The translations under genes were made by a program, and so were the position numbers. This document shows positions 43,896-56,084 of a DNA stretch of 64,000 nucleotides, piece after piece. The notes under the pieces were generated by a model. That model did not search any database. It was given only the letters and a program-made list of their open reading frames with translations, and was not told the DNA's origin. Source of the DNA: Nemertoderma westbladi (Eukaryota > Xenacoelomorpha > Nemertodermatida > Nemertodermatidae); contig JAUCBJ010006472.1 of the NCBI GenBank assembly GCA_032718475.1, forward strand, positions 17,312-81,311. The letters run 5' to 3'. Positions within the stretch are counted from its first letter, which is position 1. Each line of letters begins with the position of its first letter.

Positions 43896-44906
43896 GCGAA
43901 TAGATAAGGATGGAACGCATAAACTCCTTCGTAAGCGCGTCCAGGATAATAACGATGGCGCGAATCACAATGTAAATCAGTGTTCGCTTCCCAAGCTCTG
44001 ATGTAACGTAGTGTGATCATTTCATCTACGCTTTCCAAATCGTGATTAAAAGGGCAATCGAAACTGGCGTGTCCCTTTAGTTGACAATGGGGACATTGAG
44101 TCATAAATTGAGGGCAAACCGCAAAAATGTGCAAGTTATTGAGTCTGCAATATGCACAATAAATTTCCATCGCCGGTTGTTCGTGGAAATAGGAACAGCG
44201 GACGTTTGTGTCCTTCAGTTTGTTGGTTGGGTCTAGGGCATTCGTCACAATAACACCAAAGACGTACGTCCTGTAGAGGAAACGCGTGTGATCGTTCTCC
44301 AGTTTTGCAATATTCTTCCATTTGTTCAAAACTATCCGGGATAACAGGTAGTGGACGATCGGCGGTAAGATACATCATAGTGAAATAGAGCCGTTTGAGT
44401 TCTACCATAGGGTCATGATGTATACCTTGAGGATATCGAGTCTCTAGGTTCTGCTGACTGGCGATGTTGAGATAGGTTTCTCTCAAAAATTCCAGGTAGT
44501 CGTTGAAGTCGATGCGTTTATCCGGTTCTTCAACGTTTTCTCTTTCCAGTCTGTTACGAATAGAATTTTCGTGTTCTATTCTCGGTTTATCGTTACGACT
44601 CCGCTGGGTATGATATTTAAATAGAACCATTTCCCTTTCATCGTCCGTATCATGTAAATCGGTAGGATGGCTGGTAGTTAAGAAGTCCATATACGTACCA
44701 TTACGATTCGTATAGCGAGCGGTGAATTTTCGATAATCCAATTCACGCGCAAGTTGCTCTTGGGACATCGGCGGTTCGATATAACGACCATCGTCCTTCG
44801 TAATGGTTGGATCGGCTTCACCGCGTATTAAGCTATCCACAAATGCTTGTAAAGGTAGAGTATATCGCTCCCTAATACCAAGATCATCTTCTATCAACTC
44901 CGTCAT
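43896..44906 (-). pseudogene. Extra ORF of the BEL element, minus-strand copy, truncated
   Basis: Starts MTELIEDDLGIRERYTLP at 44906. A first frame of 256 codons (to 44136) is clean through LEFLRETYLNIASQQNLETR and reaches WCYCDECPR. A shift near 44230 moves the reading to the second frame, which holds CSYFHEQPAMEIYCAYC and a perfect zinc knuckle, CPHCQLKGHASFDC (C-x2-C-x4-H-x4-C), then ESVDEMITLRYIRAWEAN. It is cut off at about 43896, so the basic C-terminus and the 3' LTR seen in the plus-strand copy are lost. The knuckle points to RNA or single-strand DNA binding. It lies about 1.6 kb downstream of pol, as in the other copy. Confidence 0.7.
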
Positions 44907-46535
44907 ATCTGCTATCTGAGTTTATTAATATCAAAATGAGTTTATGTTTAGGCGAGCGGGCGTCGCTGCCTACCTCTCTTTGCCCCCGGACAGTGGGATT
45001 CTCAGCGCCGATGTACCGTCGTCGCGGTGTTTACACCAACATGTAGCAACAGCACGACAACGATAACCGGCACAAGTCACTCCACTGTCCATCCCAAAGG
45101 CTTGGATCCACTTTAGGTTCTTTCTATAGGAGATTTGGGCTACTTTTACAATTGCGACTAGCTACTGTAAACATACTTTAGCAGTAACATTCACCTATAA
45201 ACGCACAAATTCCACACAACTGTCACCAATTGTACACATACAGGCCATTTGTCCGTTAGTCAGTGCCTTCCAGAATGTCACTTTATTACTGTGTATCCTT
45301 GGATACTAACAGTGTGCTATGTATTCTCTATGCTATGCAATGGGACAAGCTTTCTATTGTTCTTTTAACTTGCTTCTAATTCTAGCGTGGGTGTTGCTAT
45401 GGTGACATTATGGAAAGCTAGCGGTAGAATTAGGGTAATTCCAATGCATACAGATCTGGAATGCTATTTAATAGTAATTCTTTAATTGTCAATATCCTCT
45501 TTATGTATGATTTTATTAATTTTATCGGCTATTGACTATATATTTTGGAGATTCTCGCACTCTAATACACTCAATAGGATGAATCTCCGCTCCCATGATC
45601 TATTAATTAATGGAATTTTGGGAATGTTATAATTTGCACAAATGACAATTTATGAAATTCATTTAAGATATGAATTTAAATTTATTCCCGTGAATTTTAT
45701 TATTTGATGGTAAAATTGACACAATTTTATTCCAGAGCATGTCTGGGGACCTAGGATCCTTAATTCTGTAAAATTGTCTTTTAAGAATATCGGTAAGTGC
45801 TACGATATCTTAATTGACTAGAAATTTTAAAGGATCTGAATTTTACAGATTTTAATAAATATTAAATTAATATTTAAGATGGGCACCGATTTATTCCAGA
45901 ACTTGTCTGGGGACGTTAACCACTGATTCTAGAATTTGTCTTTCAAGTATATCGGTGGGTGCCGCGATATCTTAATCGACTAGAATTACAGATGGTCAAA
46001 AGGTTTAACAGATTTATTTGCATTTTACGCTACTGTTATAGGGACATCACGCTACTATATGTATTATTTAATATAAAGTAGAAGAGCAATATCGCACGAA
46101 GCAATGTCAGTGTGAAGAGGCAAGTCGTTTCCAAGGTCTACCCAGAGCTTGGTTTAGCCGAGACACGAGGATCTGAACTTTGCATTCCTAATACTCTGCC
46201 TACCAATAATACTTAAATATAGTAGGAGCTTTATTGTACTTTAATAAGTACGGACATTTCATCTTACTGTAGTCACGTATTTATAATATGATACGGACAG
46301 TAAGGAAAGAGAAAAAATAATTATTTCTCGCCGTCGCACTAAATATATTATAAGTAATTACGTACGTAATAAACACTAATATATTGCACTAATCTACTAA
46401 ATAATCACTAAAATAACATTCTACTAAATAAAATTAAAGGAAACGATTATAATAAAATTACATAATAATACATACATAAATATAAAATAAAAACAAATAT
46501 AAAATGATATAGTCACACGCCCACTCCATATGTTA
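44907..46535 (-). mobile_element. BEL/Pao 3' spacer, uninterrupted copy
   Basis: 1.63 kb between the pol stop and the extra ORF, collinear with 18051-19169 plus 20507-21069 but without piggyBac. This shows the pre-insertion arrangement. It keeps the internal tandem duplication (ttaagatatcg words at about 45810 and 45970, minus). It has no coding capacity. Confidence 0.8.
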
Positions 46536-49500
46536 TTACGTTATGGAGTCCCTAGATATTTGTCGGATTAGGGAAGTGGTCGTAGGAAGAGTATCTTGCC
46601 TTCCATAGTTTCCGGACAGTTTTCGGTCTCTTTCCAGTAAACATAAACGACTAGCTGGGCGATTGAGTTGTTGTGTTACTTTCTCCGCTCCCTTGGCCTG
46701 TCTAATCTCCGCCGTGGTAAGATGAGGAGGCCATTCTTCTTCTTCTTTACTTAAGAAGTCGGATCCACCTAACCAGCCTGGAGTATCTATCAGTTCTTGA
46801 GGAGTTGCTCCTCTGGAAGCGATGTCGGCTGGATTAATCGTCCCAAGGCAATGTCTCCATTGATCTACATTGGAGTTAATATCGTCATTATCTGAGGAGT
46901 ATGGTGTTCCCTCAGTTGGATCGTCCACATCACTGCTCTCCACTTCCCATTCCTTTACTTGGTATACCTGTTGTTGAGGTAATCTCTCTTTGAGAGTTCT
47001 ACGGGAAGGGCCAGTGAAGTACCAACCTACTCTAGTTCTTACCGCATAGGTTTGTAGTGGCTGCGGTTGAGCAGGCCGTTTCTCCAATGTCTCGAGCGCC
47101 TCATGCGCGTTTTGGCCGATGAGTATTTGCACTCCAGGATAATCTGTCTGGAATCGAGGTATCTTAAGCTGTTGGATGCTCTCGTCCTCATCCCAGTTAT
47201 AAGGTTCTACTTGGGTAGTAGCGAAGTTCTTTATAGCCACCATTTTTACTGACCTTATACTTTGTGCTCCTAATTTATCCTGGGGGGTGGACAACGCACC
47301 TACATAGTAATCTGCCGTTATGGTAGATTTCCAAACCTGCATAATTCCGGACATATTCAACTTAGTTTGGAATTTGGGTTGTCCAGCAAAGATATCTTCG
47401 GCTAGTTCTTGATCGATGAATGTTCCTGTGCTGCCGGAGTCAAGGAGGGCGTTCACTATGTAACTTTTGGTAGGACCGTGAACTCTTACCTGCACTACAG
47501 GAAATTCTCTGATTCCTACGTTGGAAGTTGGAGCTTTCCAAGATGGTTGTCTGTCAAAGGTAGTTGGGGGGAACTCATTGTCGGTGTCCTTTTCGTAAGT
47601 AAGTGCTCGATACACCGCGGTATTGATTAGGTAACAGGATTCGTTGGCGTCGGAGAATTCGTCAGTATAGAATCCTTCCATCTCAGACTCTTGATCAGTG
47701 TCATTTACATCACTGAATTGGACATGTAGTTCGGGCTCACTTACCTGACTCGGGTTGTCTCGTTCGAACTCACTGTGTAACAAGATGTGATGTTTCGCGC
47801 CACACTTTGCACACTTTACGTCGGAGTAACAGGTTCGCCGTTGGTGTCCTGATCTGAGGCAATTATAGCATAACCGCTTATCCCACATGACTGCACGTCT
47901 GTCTACAAGGGATTTCTTTAGAAATTCAGCACACGCACTCAAACGGTGGGGCCCGTCGCACAGCGCACAGTTTGGTTTGATGTTACTCACTTTACCTTGG
48001 GTAACGTGATGCACTCTCGTTCTTTCTTCGGGCTTTCTTCCGTGAATTCTCTTAGGAGACGTAGGAGGAGTTGTTGTTACCTGTTCTCTCCTGTCACTGG
48101 TTTGAGACTTATATTTACTTACGTCTTTATAGGTCTTGTTGTCATAGTAAGATTTTGCTGTGTCTTTCCCGCTGTCCTCTTCTTGAGAAGCTTGGCTTTC
48201 GCCGTCGTCAGTATAACACACTGGTATTACCCTTCTCCTAGAAACGGGTTTCTCACTTACCTTATTTTCCGATGTTTTCTCTCTGGACTGCTTTATGAGT
48301 TGTAATTTTACTTCACTATCTAAGAAGGACATGAGATCAGCCATGGTAGGGCCTCGTCGTTGCTGCTCATTCATATACAACACTTTCTTGTCCCAGCGTG
48401 TACATACTCCACCCTTTGGTAAAGTAGAGACTACGGCTCCAATAACCATGGAACTCTGATATTCATGAGACTTACCTAACCAATCCAATTGTCTACAGAT
48501 CTCCTGAATCTCATCGGAAAACTCTATAATCCCGCTACTAAGGAACTTTCGGGGGGCTACTAATTTTGCATACAAATACTTAGCTATGTTATCCTTGTTA
48601 CCATACCTGATGTTTAATGTATCCCAAACTTGTCTTAATCCATCTGGATGTCCAATAAACTTTAACGCCATTAACTTGGGAGGTCCTTCCAAGCACTTGA
48701 TGAGGAACCTAAGTTTCTCTCTGTTAGATAGTACAGAGTTCTGTATGCTATCTTTGTAATATTCATTGAAAGGTAACCATTTCATCTCATCTCCATTGAA
48801 TTTGACGATCTCTCCCACTTTGACCGCTTGGCGGGCTTCTGTTCTAGCCATCTGACGCGTAAAGCTTTCTTGGGCCATCGTGTTATTTAATATCGAATTA
48901 TCGGTATATAAATTTCTCGGATCATTATCAGGTCTATAGGGAATATCATTAACAACAGGTTTATAATCACCCTTAATAGGGTTTGCTATAGGAGTTTCTA
49001 CTTCACTAGCAGTATAGATGCGTGTAGGCTCCACACCTTGCGCATGTGATACTTCAGACCTAACAGGTTGACACAATGTTACTGGGGGTATTGGTATACC
49101 CTTTTGTATATTGACTAATTTGTCGCGTTCTAGCGCGATACTTTGCTGCACTTCTTGCAATTCTGCCCTACCTTCCCTTACTGTTCCCTTAAGTTGGTGG
49201 ACAGTCTCCTGCATCTGTCCGAGCAGGAGATTCATCCCCCGCCGTCCCTCCTCTACCCACTCGGCCGCCGAAGCGGGAGTCGCCAACATTGTAGCGGGCT
49301 GACGCGGGACGACGGGAGACAAATCTTTGATTTCTCTCTCAGCTTCCAGGACAGGGATATTCTCATGGACTGTTCTACCGGGTACAGGCAGTGTAGTACT
49401 GTGTAAAGGGAATTTAGAGTTAAGCTCTGGAAGTACAGGGGTCTCTAGCACAGGAGTGACTTTGGGAACGACAGGCCTAATTATTTCAGGCTCATCAACT

Positions 49501-51157
49501 ATAGTAGGGAGTCTTTTGACCTTAATAATTTGGTCTGTAGGTTCTATACTACTTAAGTCTGTGCTAGCTAGTTGTCTTCTAACCGCTGGGGGCAAATCAG
49601 GCAATTTGTGACGGTGAGATGTTTTTCTACGCCTGTTTAGACGAGATCTATTTCCTCCGCCTTCAGGATCGGTGGTATCGCCTTCCTCCGATGATGTGTA
49701 TCCTTGGCGTTTGGGAGTAGATCGTCTCATCATCTGCATTTGACTAGCAGTTAACTGTTTATTTATGCAGTCTTGCGTCTCTTGCAGATTTTCCAACTCC
49801 AGTTGGGTAGTCTCCCAGACGCTCTCCGTTCTGCTTCTGCCACTGCCTTTGCCGCCTTTCTTTCCGCTTCTGCCATTGCCGCTGCCGCCTTTCTTTCCGC
49901 TTCTGCCTTTGCCGCTGCTACTGCTGCTGCCTTTCTTTCCACTTCTGCTTCTGCCATTACCGCTGCTACTGCTGCTGCCTTTCGGTCCTCTATCCGTCTT
50001 TTCTTTACTTGTTCTTCTTGGACTCTAGCGAGGCGGAGTTTTTCATCAAATTTAGCTTGGTTTGCAGCTAACATTTCTGCATCGATTGAGTCCAACACAA
50101 GCTTGGCTCCTTCACTATTGGGGCGAAGTCCAGCCAGTCGTCTCCTCAACTCTTCATCACCTCAGAAACGTTGATAGTCGGACAGATAGATGTCGATGGC
50201 GTCTCTCGTTCGCGGTCTCTCTGCTGTCCCTTCGCTTTCCACTTGAGAAAGGGTGGCATCGGTTGGTTCTTCATAGGTTGGTCTCTCAGCCAGCTGGGAT
50301 TTCCACTGGGCCGTTTCTTGTACTTTGAGACCTACCCGCTGGAACCAAGTCTTGACAGCAACCTGCAGCGACGTGTCCTGTCTTCTTTTGGAAGTTTCCT
50401 CAAAGGCTGATAGGATTAGTCTAATGCGTAGGGTTCTTTCGCGTACTTGATATAGCAGCTCTTCCTGCTCTTGAGGTCCTTGGGGTTGTCGAAACAGTTG
50501 TTCTTCTAATCGCTCTAAGGAGCCGAAGAATCCCTGCACATATCCTGCTGCCGACCTCTTCCAAACAGCTGGATCCATCGTATCTTTAGTCACTCCCATC
50601 CTGTGTATGTCTTCCCAAGTAGCTTCGGACAAATCTAACGGGAGTCCGGGTCCGGGAAAGTTCCATTGTGACTCGACAATAGACATCAATTCTTCCCTGG
50701 CGTATCCCGCATAACTATCTTGGGTCGCTCGCTTACTTCTCGCCCAATCAACTTGGTGTTCCTCCACCGCAATCAATATAGTAGTTAGTACTGCGGCAGG
50801 AAGGGTGAGAAGGGGATCCGAATAGGCTGTAGCCGTCATCTTCACTCCGCGTTCGGGGGTCAGCTCTACAGTATCCGAACTACTGGAGCTATCGGGTCGC
50901 TGGGAACAAGTTTCTTGACTAGGAGGTTGCTGCTGTTGGACAGCTGCTTCCTGGTTCCGTTTGACTTGGGCCCGAGTGCCGATGATAGACCTACGGTGTT
51001 AGATTAGCCTGGGGTCTGATACTACTACTGGAGGGATGACCTTTCTTTCAGTAGGAGGTGAGCTGAACCCCTTTCTTAATCGCTCCACACTCCTATCTGT
51101 GTCACAGATGGTTGTATCGATTAGACTGTCTGACAGGTTTTGCTGGGTGTCAGACAT
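46536..51157 (-). pseudogene. BEL/Pao gag-protease with internally deleted pol
   Basis: Starts at ATG 51157 (MSDTQQNLSD). The frame is broken by TAA at 50999-51001 and TGA at 50162-50164, which share one frame, and by a shift near 49820. From there 1086 codons run open to 46536. The gag part has a coiled, Ala/Glu/Lys-rich stretch with AEAERKAA repeats (50000-49830), a capsid-like segment (MKWLPFNEYYKDSIQNS, LSNREKLRFLIKCLEG) and cysteine motifs CALC, CYNCLRSGHQRRTC and CAKC. The protease follows, with active site LLDSGSTGTF. Reverse transcriptase and most of RNase H are missing. The frame jumps to a pol linker (NPADIASRG, DTPGWLGG) and then, after loss of integrase, to the last 45 codons, as in the plus-strand copy. 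Both deletions keep frame. The copy cannot be autonomous. Confidence 0.88.
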
Positions 51158-52444
51158 GTTTAGCTATACAGTTGAATGTTTACTGCTATAGTTACAGTTA
51201 AAGCAAGTCTAGTAATTCCGTATGACCGTTGGCCTAGTACCGGTAATTTATTACAGTATATTAGAATACCGGTATACACTTATAATATATAGAAGTATTG
51301 TAAACTAGGTTTGTCACAGAGTACCGGTATATAATTTTAGCACAAATATATATAAATATATAATAGGCCTATCGTGAATACCGGTATACAGCTGACACAT
51401 AGTATATAAGTATAATTCTGGACTAGAATTAATTACAGAATACCGGTATAATTTCAGCCTAAATTTATAGAAATAAAGATAATAGGCCTATCGTAAATAC
51501 CGGTATATCAATTATTTAAATAATTGAATTTCTGAATTTTAAAGGTTACTTAGTTACTTTAACTTACTTTATTACCGTTATTTAAGCAGTAGTCCAACTG
51601 ATATTGAGACCTAGTTGTTGTATGGCAGGCCTACTATTTATAAATCGTTTGAGTTGATTTATAATATATATATACCCGTTTAAAATGGGTTTTGCCAATA
51701 TTTGAAATAAATGTTATTATTTCTGGGGGGGAGTCACTACACAGAAGCTGTGCGCTCTCAGTGAAGTGCTACTTATTGGACACTAAAACAGATAATTCTA
51801 ATTTACCTAAGTTACTTAATACTACAAATTACGTACGATACGGGTGAGATTAATTCTCTAATTAAAATACAACAAAATATTACGTACGAAATTTTAGGGT
51901 AATTTTACAAGAAGTCTACAAACCAGCCTAACAAAGGGTTAGAATTCTGGTTATTACAACGGACAGGGTACTACGGTATTTGAAAATAATAAGTAGTAGT
52001 AAATATATTGCGCTGTCCAGATAGGAAAAATACCACCGTCTGACGACCTATAGCCGTATCGCTATAGGTACTACGTTATGTATCACGGAGTGTTCCTACC
52101 TGGAAGTTAATTACCGCGGACTACCAGATCCAACGTGCCTATTAACCACTTTACAACACAATACACTGCCTACACACTAATTACTTTCGGAAAGCACTGT
52201 ACACCAAACCCTAAATTAGGTACAAGTACTTATTAAAACAGATAACTAGCAGTTAAATATACTTGAACAGTTAAAAGAACCACGGCATCTGCTGGAGTGA
52301 CCGGAGCACAAAGTCACCAGTCTTTACCTACGCCAAGCAGCCCATGTAGTACCGGGGTTAATTTAACTATAACGGTATGTGTAACAAGCACAATTTCTGT
52401 AGGAATAAACTTGGGGACATGAATGTTGCGAATAATCGCATAAA

Positions 52445-53030
52445 CTCTGAATAATAAATATTACGCTACCCGTACAGAATACTCAAACAAAATACAAACC
52501 AAACGCTGGCAGACTACCACCAAGCCTAAATAAACTACAGTATGTGCAGATTCCGAAATGGTTAGTTAGTATGCGTTCTAACACGGTAGTACGACTTATT
52601 CTTTAAGAGGGGATTGACCTTACAGCTCTGGCTGCCCCAACTTACTAACTGGCACTTTATCAGACAAACTCTATACACGCAGCAATCTCTTCAGACCTAA
52701 TAATAGCTAGACAACAATCCAGCCTACAAAATATCTGAGTAATAACTATTACGGTACCTGAACAGACCTCACAAACAAACACAGACTAAAACGCTGGCAG
52801 ACTACTATCAAGCCTAAATAAACTACAGTATGTGCAGATTCCAAAATGGTTAGTTAGTATGCGTTCTAACACGGTAGTACGACTTATTCTTTAAGAGGGG
52901 ATTGACCTTACAGCTCTGGCTGCCCCAACTTACTAACTGGCACTTTATTGGACAAACTCCACACACGCCGCAATCTCTCCAGACCCAACAACAGTCAGAC
53001 AACAGTCCAGCCTACAATTATCTGAACAAT
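52445..53030. repeat. Two tandem copies of a 288 bp unit
   Basis: The landmark aaacgctggcagacta occurs at 52501 and 52789. The following sequence (cagtatgtgcagattcc, gcgttctaacacggtagtac, tacagctctggctgcccc) is nearly identical in both units. Confidence 0.9.
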
Positions 53031-53225
53031 CTGAGCAGACTTACACATCTTCAGCTCAATATTAACTTACATGTAAATAAAACCGACAGAAATAAGTAAA
53101 ATCTCAATAAAAAACCAGGGCTGCAGTCCCTGATTAAATACTAAGACCTACCGGTATACAATAATCAAAATCGAATAATACTAATGTACTTATACTGGAA
53201 GTACTGGTTAGGACAGTTGGGCCTA

Positions 53226-53600
53226 CAGACCCACAGCAGTACCGGTTCAGGCAGTTAGGCCTACGGACCTACAGCAGTACCGATTCTGGCAGTTGGGCCT
53301 ACGGACCTACAGCAGTACCGGTTCTGGCAGTTGGGCCTACGGACCTACAGCAGTACCGGTTCTGGCAGTTGGGCCTATGGACCTACAGCAGTACCGGTTC
53401 AAGCAGTTGGGCCTACGGACCTACAGCAGTACCGATTCTGGCAGTTGGGCCTACGGACCTACAGCAGTACCGATTCTGGCAGTTGGGCCTACGGACCTAC
53501 AGCAGTACCGATTCTGGCAGTTGGGCCTACGGACCTACAGCAGTACCGATTCTGGCAGTTGGGCCTACGGACCTACAGCAGTACCGGTTCAGGTTTATCG
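53226..53600. repeat. 38 bp minisatellite, about ten units
   Basis: The unit contains cagcagtaccg(a/g)ttctggc followed by agttgggcctacgg. Most units are identical; two variant units replace 'ctgg' by 'caag' or 'cagg'. Because 38 is not a multiple of 3, the same peptide pattern rotates through all three frames and gives long but meaningless open frames. Confidence 0.95.
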
Positions 53601-53655
53601 GTCGACCGGTACTTTCAACTTTATTGCTTACTGCAATAAAGACTATAACTGTTAT

Positions 53656-54517
53656 TGTACGCGCTTTTGAAGACCTTTAGCAGTTTAACCTGCTAAAATT
53701 TATATGTCTTTTGGTTTATAAATAGACTTTTAGTATTTTAAGTATTTAATACCAATAAACACAACATTAGCCGAAGCCAGCCTAGTGCGCGTCCATTCAC
53801 CCGCTGGATATACCTGGGAGACTGGATTCGGAGGGCTTAGATTGTTATTGCAGTGTAAGCTTACTGTATTATTCGATTGATCGTTAATAAATAATTTCTG
53901 ACCAATATTATTCACTTTCGGGAAATATTAACAGTTCCTTTAGGACGTGGCGCTCTATCTAGGTAAACAGAGATATGACTTATACTAAACACAACGGTAA
54001 GACGATAAGGCTTATGATTCACGTATGAGGCGCATTCTTTAGGAAATGCATAGTTATCAGCCACAATCATGCACACTACCGGTACCACACAATACTGCAC
54101 AATAATCTGCCGACCGTCAATGAATTTTATCATATATAAAGAGAACAGCAATTGACTCATGTAGTGTCTATCGAATAGCATTAAACTCACTACAAACCAC
54201 GATGATATAAGTCGCAATCGCTATATGTAACCTGTCTCTCTAACCTGTAGTGTATCAAGAAAATTGGGAAATTTGGGTTCTTTATAGATGTTCTCCAAAT
54301 AATAATATTCAACCAACTGATACAAATATTAACAACAGTAAATAGCATTAAGACGGTAGGTTAAGATATGATATGATTGTTTGGTTAGTTGATAATTATG
54401 GCGAATTGATAACAGTTATACGTTCTATAATCTAAGCCTACTAATGTTTCTTCTAAAGTCTGAAAACGAATTGACTCTAGAGCCGGTGTTCTTGGCCTAG
54501 ATAGAAACAACACCACA
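53656..54517 (-). mobile_element. 5' LTR of the BEL/Pao element
   Basis: 862 bp on the minus strand with TG...CA ends (TGTGGTGTTG ... GCGCGTACA). It corresponds to the 3' LTR at 22950-23801. It lies upstream of the leader and gag, as expected for the 5' LTR, and would carry the promoter. Its own 3' LTR partner is missing because this copy is truncated at 43896. Confidence 0.8.
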
Positions 54518-54970
54518 GTATCAAGAAAAAACAGTAAGACTGAACACTCCTAGCACGATCTGTAGAAAATCTCCACATCGACAGTAAAAATCGCCCTGAT
54601 TGGCTGTTAAGCTAAACAAAGAACCATGTGTCCAATGGCCGTTTCCATGCCAGCAACCAGCTGTTAGATGTCGTAATCTGAATCATCAAGGCTACGCTGT
54701 GCTAGAGTATTTGACGCATTGCGGGTTTTATGCCTTACCATGTCCGCCAAAGCACACATATAGAAGAATGACTTTTATGTCCGTTAAAACACCTATAACG
54801 GTACTTTGCGGGCGAGGGGACTGATTATATCCGCAAAAGCTTTTACAAAATTCTTAATATATAATATACTGTATATAATATATCGACCGAAAAGTGAAAA
54901 CTGTCGGCTCTCGGCGTAACGTTTACACCCTCAGCAGTTCAGTCCTGCGGTCTGGAGGAAGGATTAGTAG
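54518..54970. other. Intergenic sequence, nothing recognised
   Basis: The flank of the BEL insertion. A 74-codon frame at 54600-54824 has no features that support coding. Confidence 0.4.
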
Positions 54971-55114
54971 TCCATGGGCCAGCCAGCATAGGGGATACTT
55001 TTTGGTAACCACCCGGAACTTATATTTTTGGGAAGACCTAGCTTCTGGCCATTCATTTTGATATGATAACAAATCTGAATCGGTAGCTGACTTGGTGTTA
55101 TCACCGGTGGTCAT
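54971..55114 (-). other. Conserved open frame MTTGDNTKSATDSD, left arm
   Basis: A 48-codon frame, read outward from ATG 55114 to the arm boundary; beyond it the sequence is unrelated. It is kept in the right arm with only two residue differences. The composition (LLSYQNEWPEARSS, VTKKYPLCWL) looks protein-like rather than low complexity. It could be a 5' exon of a gene cut by the rearrangement; no family was recognised. Confidence 0.35.
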
Positions 55115-55604
55115 GGAAATGGTAAAACAACAAACATGCTGTAGTATTCTAATAACTCAATATAAATTTATAGCATCTTTTGAAAAAGATAGCTACTGGT
55201 CTAACAATTCTAAATGTGACATGAAATTCTGGAATATAATTATTATTACCATGGGAACGCTGCTGAATGAAAACTGACGTGTATTATAAAAATAGCTACC
55301 ATTCTAGAACAATACCATTATTTTAAAAGCATATTGCCACATTTTATTGAATATTAGTTTTGGAAAATTTTGGTATACTGAGAGCTAAACCTGTTTTGTG
55401 ATAACGGTGATATATGGTTCCAAAGATATACCCATGTTTGAAATATTTTTATTTTTCATCAATTTAATCTCATTCCACTCTGTTTCAAAATAATGACTTT
55501 ATAACAATATTTATGTCAATAAAAAACAATCAAGATGTGACTACAAATCACTTTAAAATGACAAGTGACATCTAAATGGCATTTCAAACAACACTCCTTC
55601 ACAG

Positions 55605-55690
55605 GTTACCATGACTACCACTACAGATGCAATTGAAGATGACTCCGATATGACACAAACAAATGACTTGACACCTACCACAAAAGAGAG
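55605..55690 (+). other. Candidate 5' coding exon MTTTTDAIEDDSD, left arm
   Basis: The acceptor-like ctccttcacag is followed by gttaccATGACTACC at 55611. The frame stays open for 26 codons to a donor-like AGAG|GTTAGT at 55690/55691. The right arm keeps the same acceptor, ATG, frame and donor. It points away from the frame at 55114, with about 500 bp between the two starts. No downstream exon is visible in the inverted duplication, so this may be a fragment of a real gene carried elsewhere. Confidence 0.35.
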
Positions 55691-55810
55691 GTTAGTTCTT
55701 TTAGTATATTCATTTCAATTTATATATTTATCATAATTGTTCCTAGATGATTTCTGCAAAGATGATTCCTTCGATAATGACAATTTTGAATACTAAATCC
55801 TCTTTATTTA

Positions 55811-56084
55811 ATAATAAATACATAATTATGTATGTACGTACAGGTATTCTTAATTGGTATGCGATGATGTCATCCAAGCAAATAGAGTATTCTTAGTCCA
55901 GTAGGTAATGTATGTGATACAATTATTGCTGTATTAGAAATCATCTTCATCATCTGAGGTGTCAAGTGCATCAGTTCATTCCAATCCCGCCTCCTTCCAT
56001 TTGGTGCATTACTTGAATTTGTACAACTCAATGCAATGAAGTTTATTTTGCAGGCAGACACGTTAGTGGTTTACATGACGTAGT
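55811..56084. other. Spacer inside the inverted duplication
   Basis: AT-rich sequence. No gene or repeat was recognised. Confidence 0.4.

Larger units (their letters stand above)
51158..53655 (-). mobile_element. Leader of the BEL element between 5' LTR and gag
   Basis: An unusually long 2.5 kb non-coding leader. Near gag (51230-51510) it has a degenerate roughly 120 bp tandem repeat rich in taccggtat and aataggcctatcgt words. At 52445-53030 there is a 288 bp direct duplication, and next to the LTR a 38 bp minisatellite. No primer-binding site matching a known tRNA end is obvious directly after the LTR. Confidence 0.65.
54971..55810. repeat. Inverted duplication, left arm
   Basis: About 840 bp nearly identical (a few percent differences and small indels) to the reverse complement of 60872-61712. 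The outer break lies after ggcccatggact and the inner break after gaatactaaatcctc. Both copies keep the same two short reading frames listed separately. Confidence 0.88.

Noticed and set aside
53293-53680. Three overlapping long open frames with repeated YGPTAVP-type peptide
   Set aside because: They are by-products of a 38 bp minisatellite whose unit length rotates the same peptide through all frames; there is no start context or domain.
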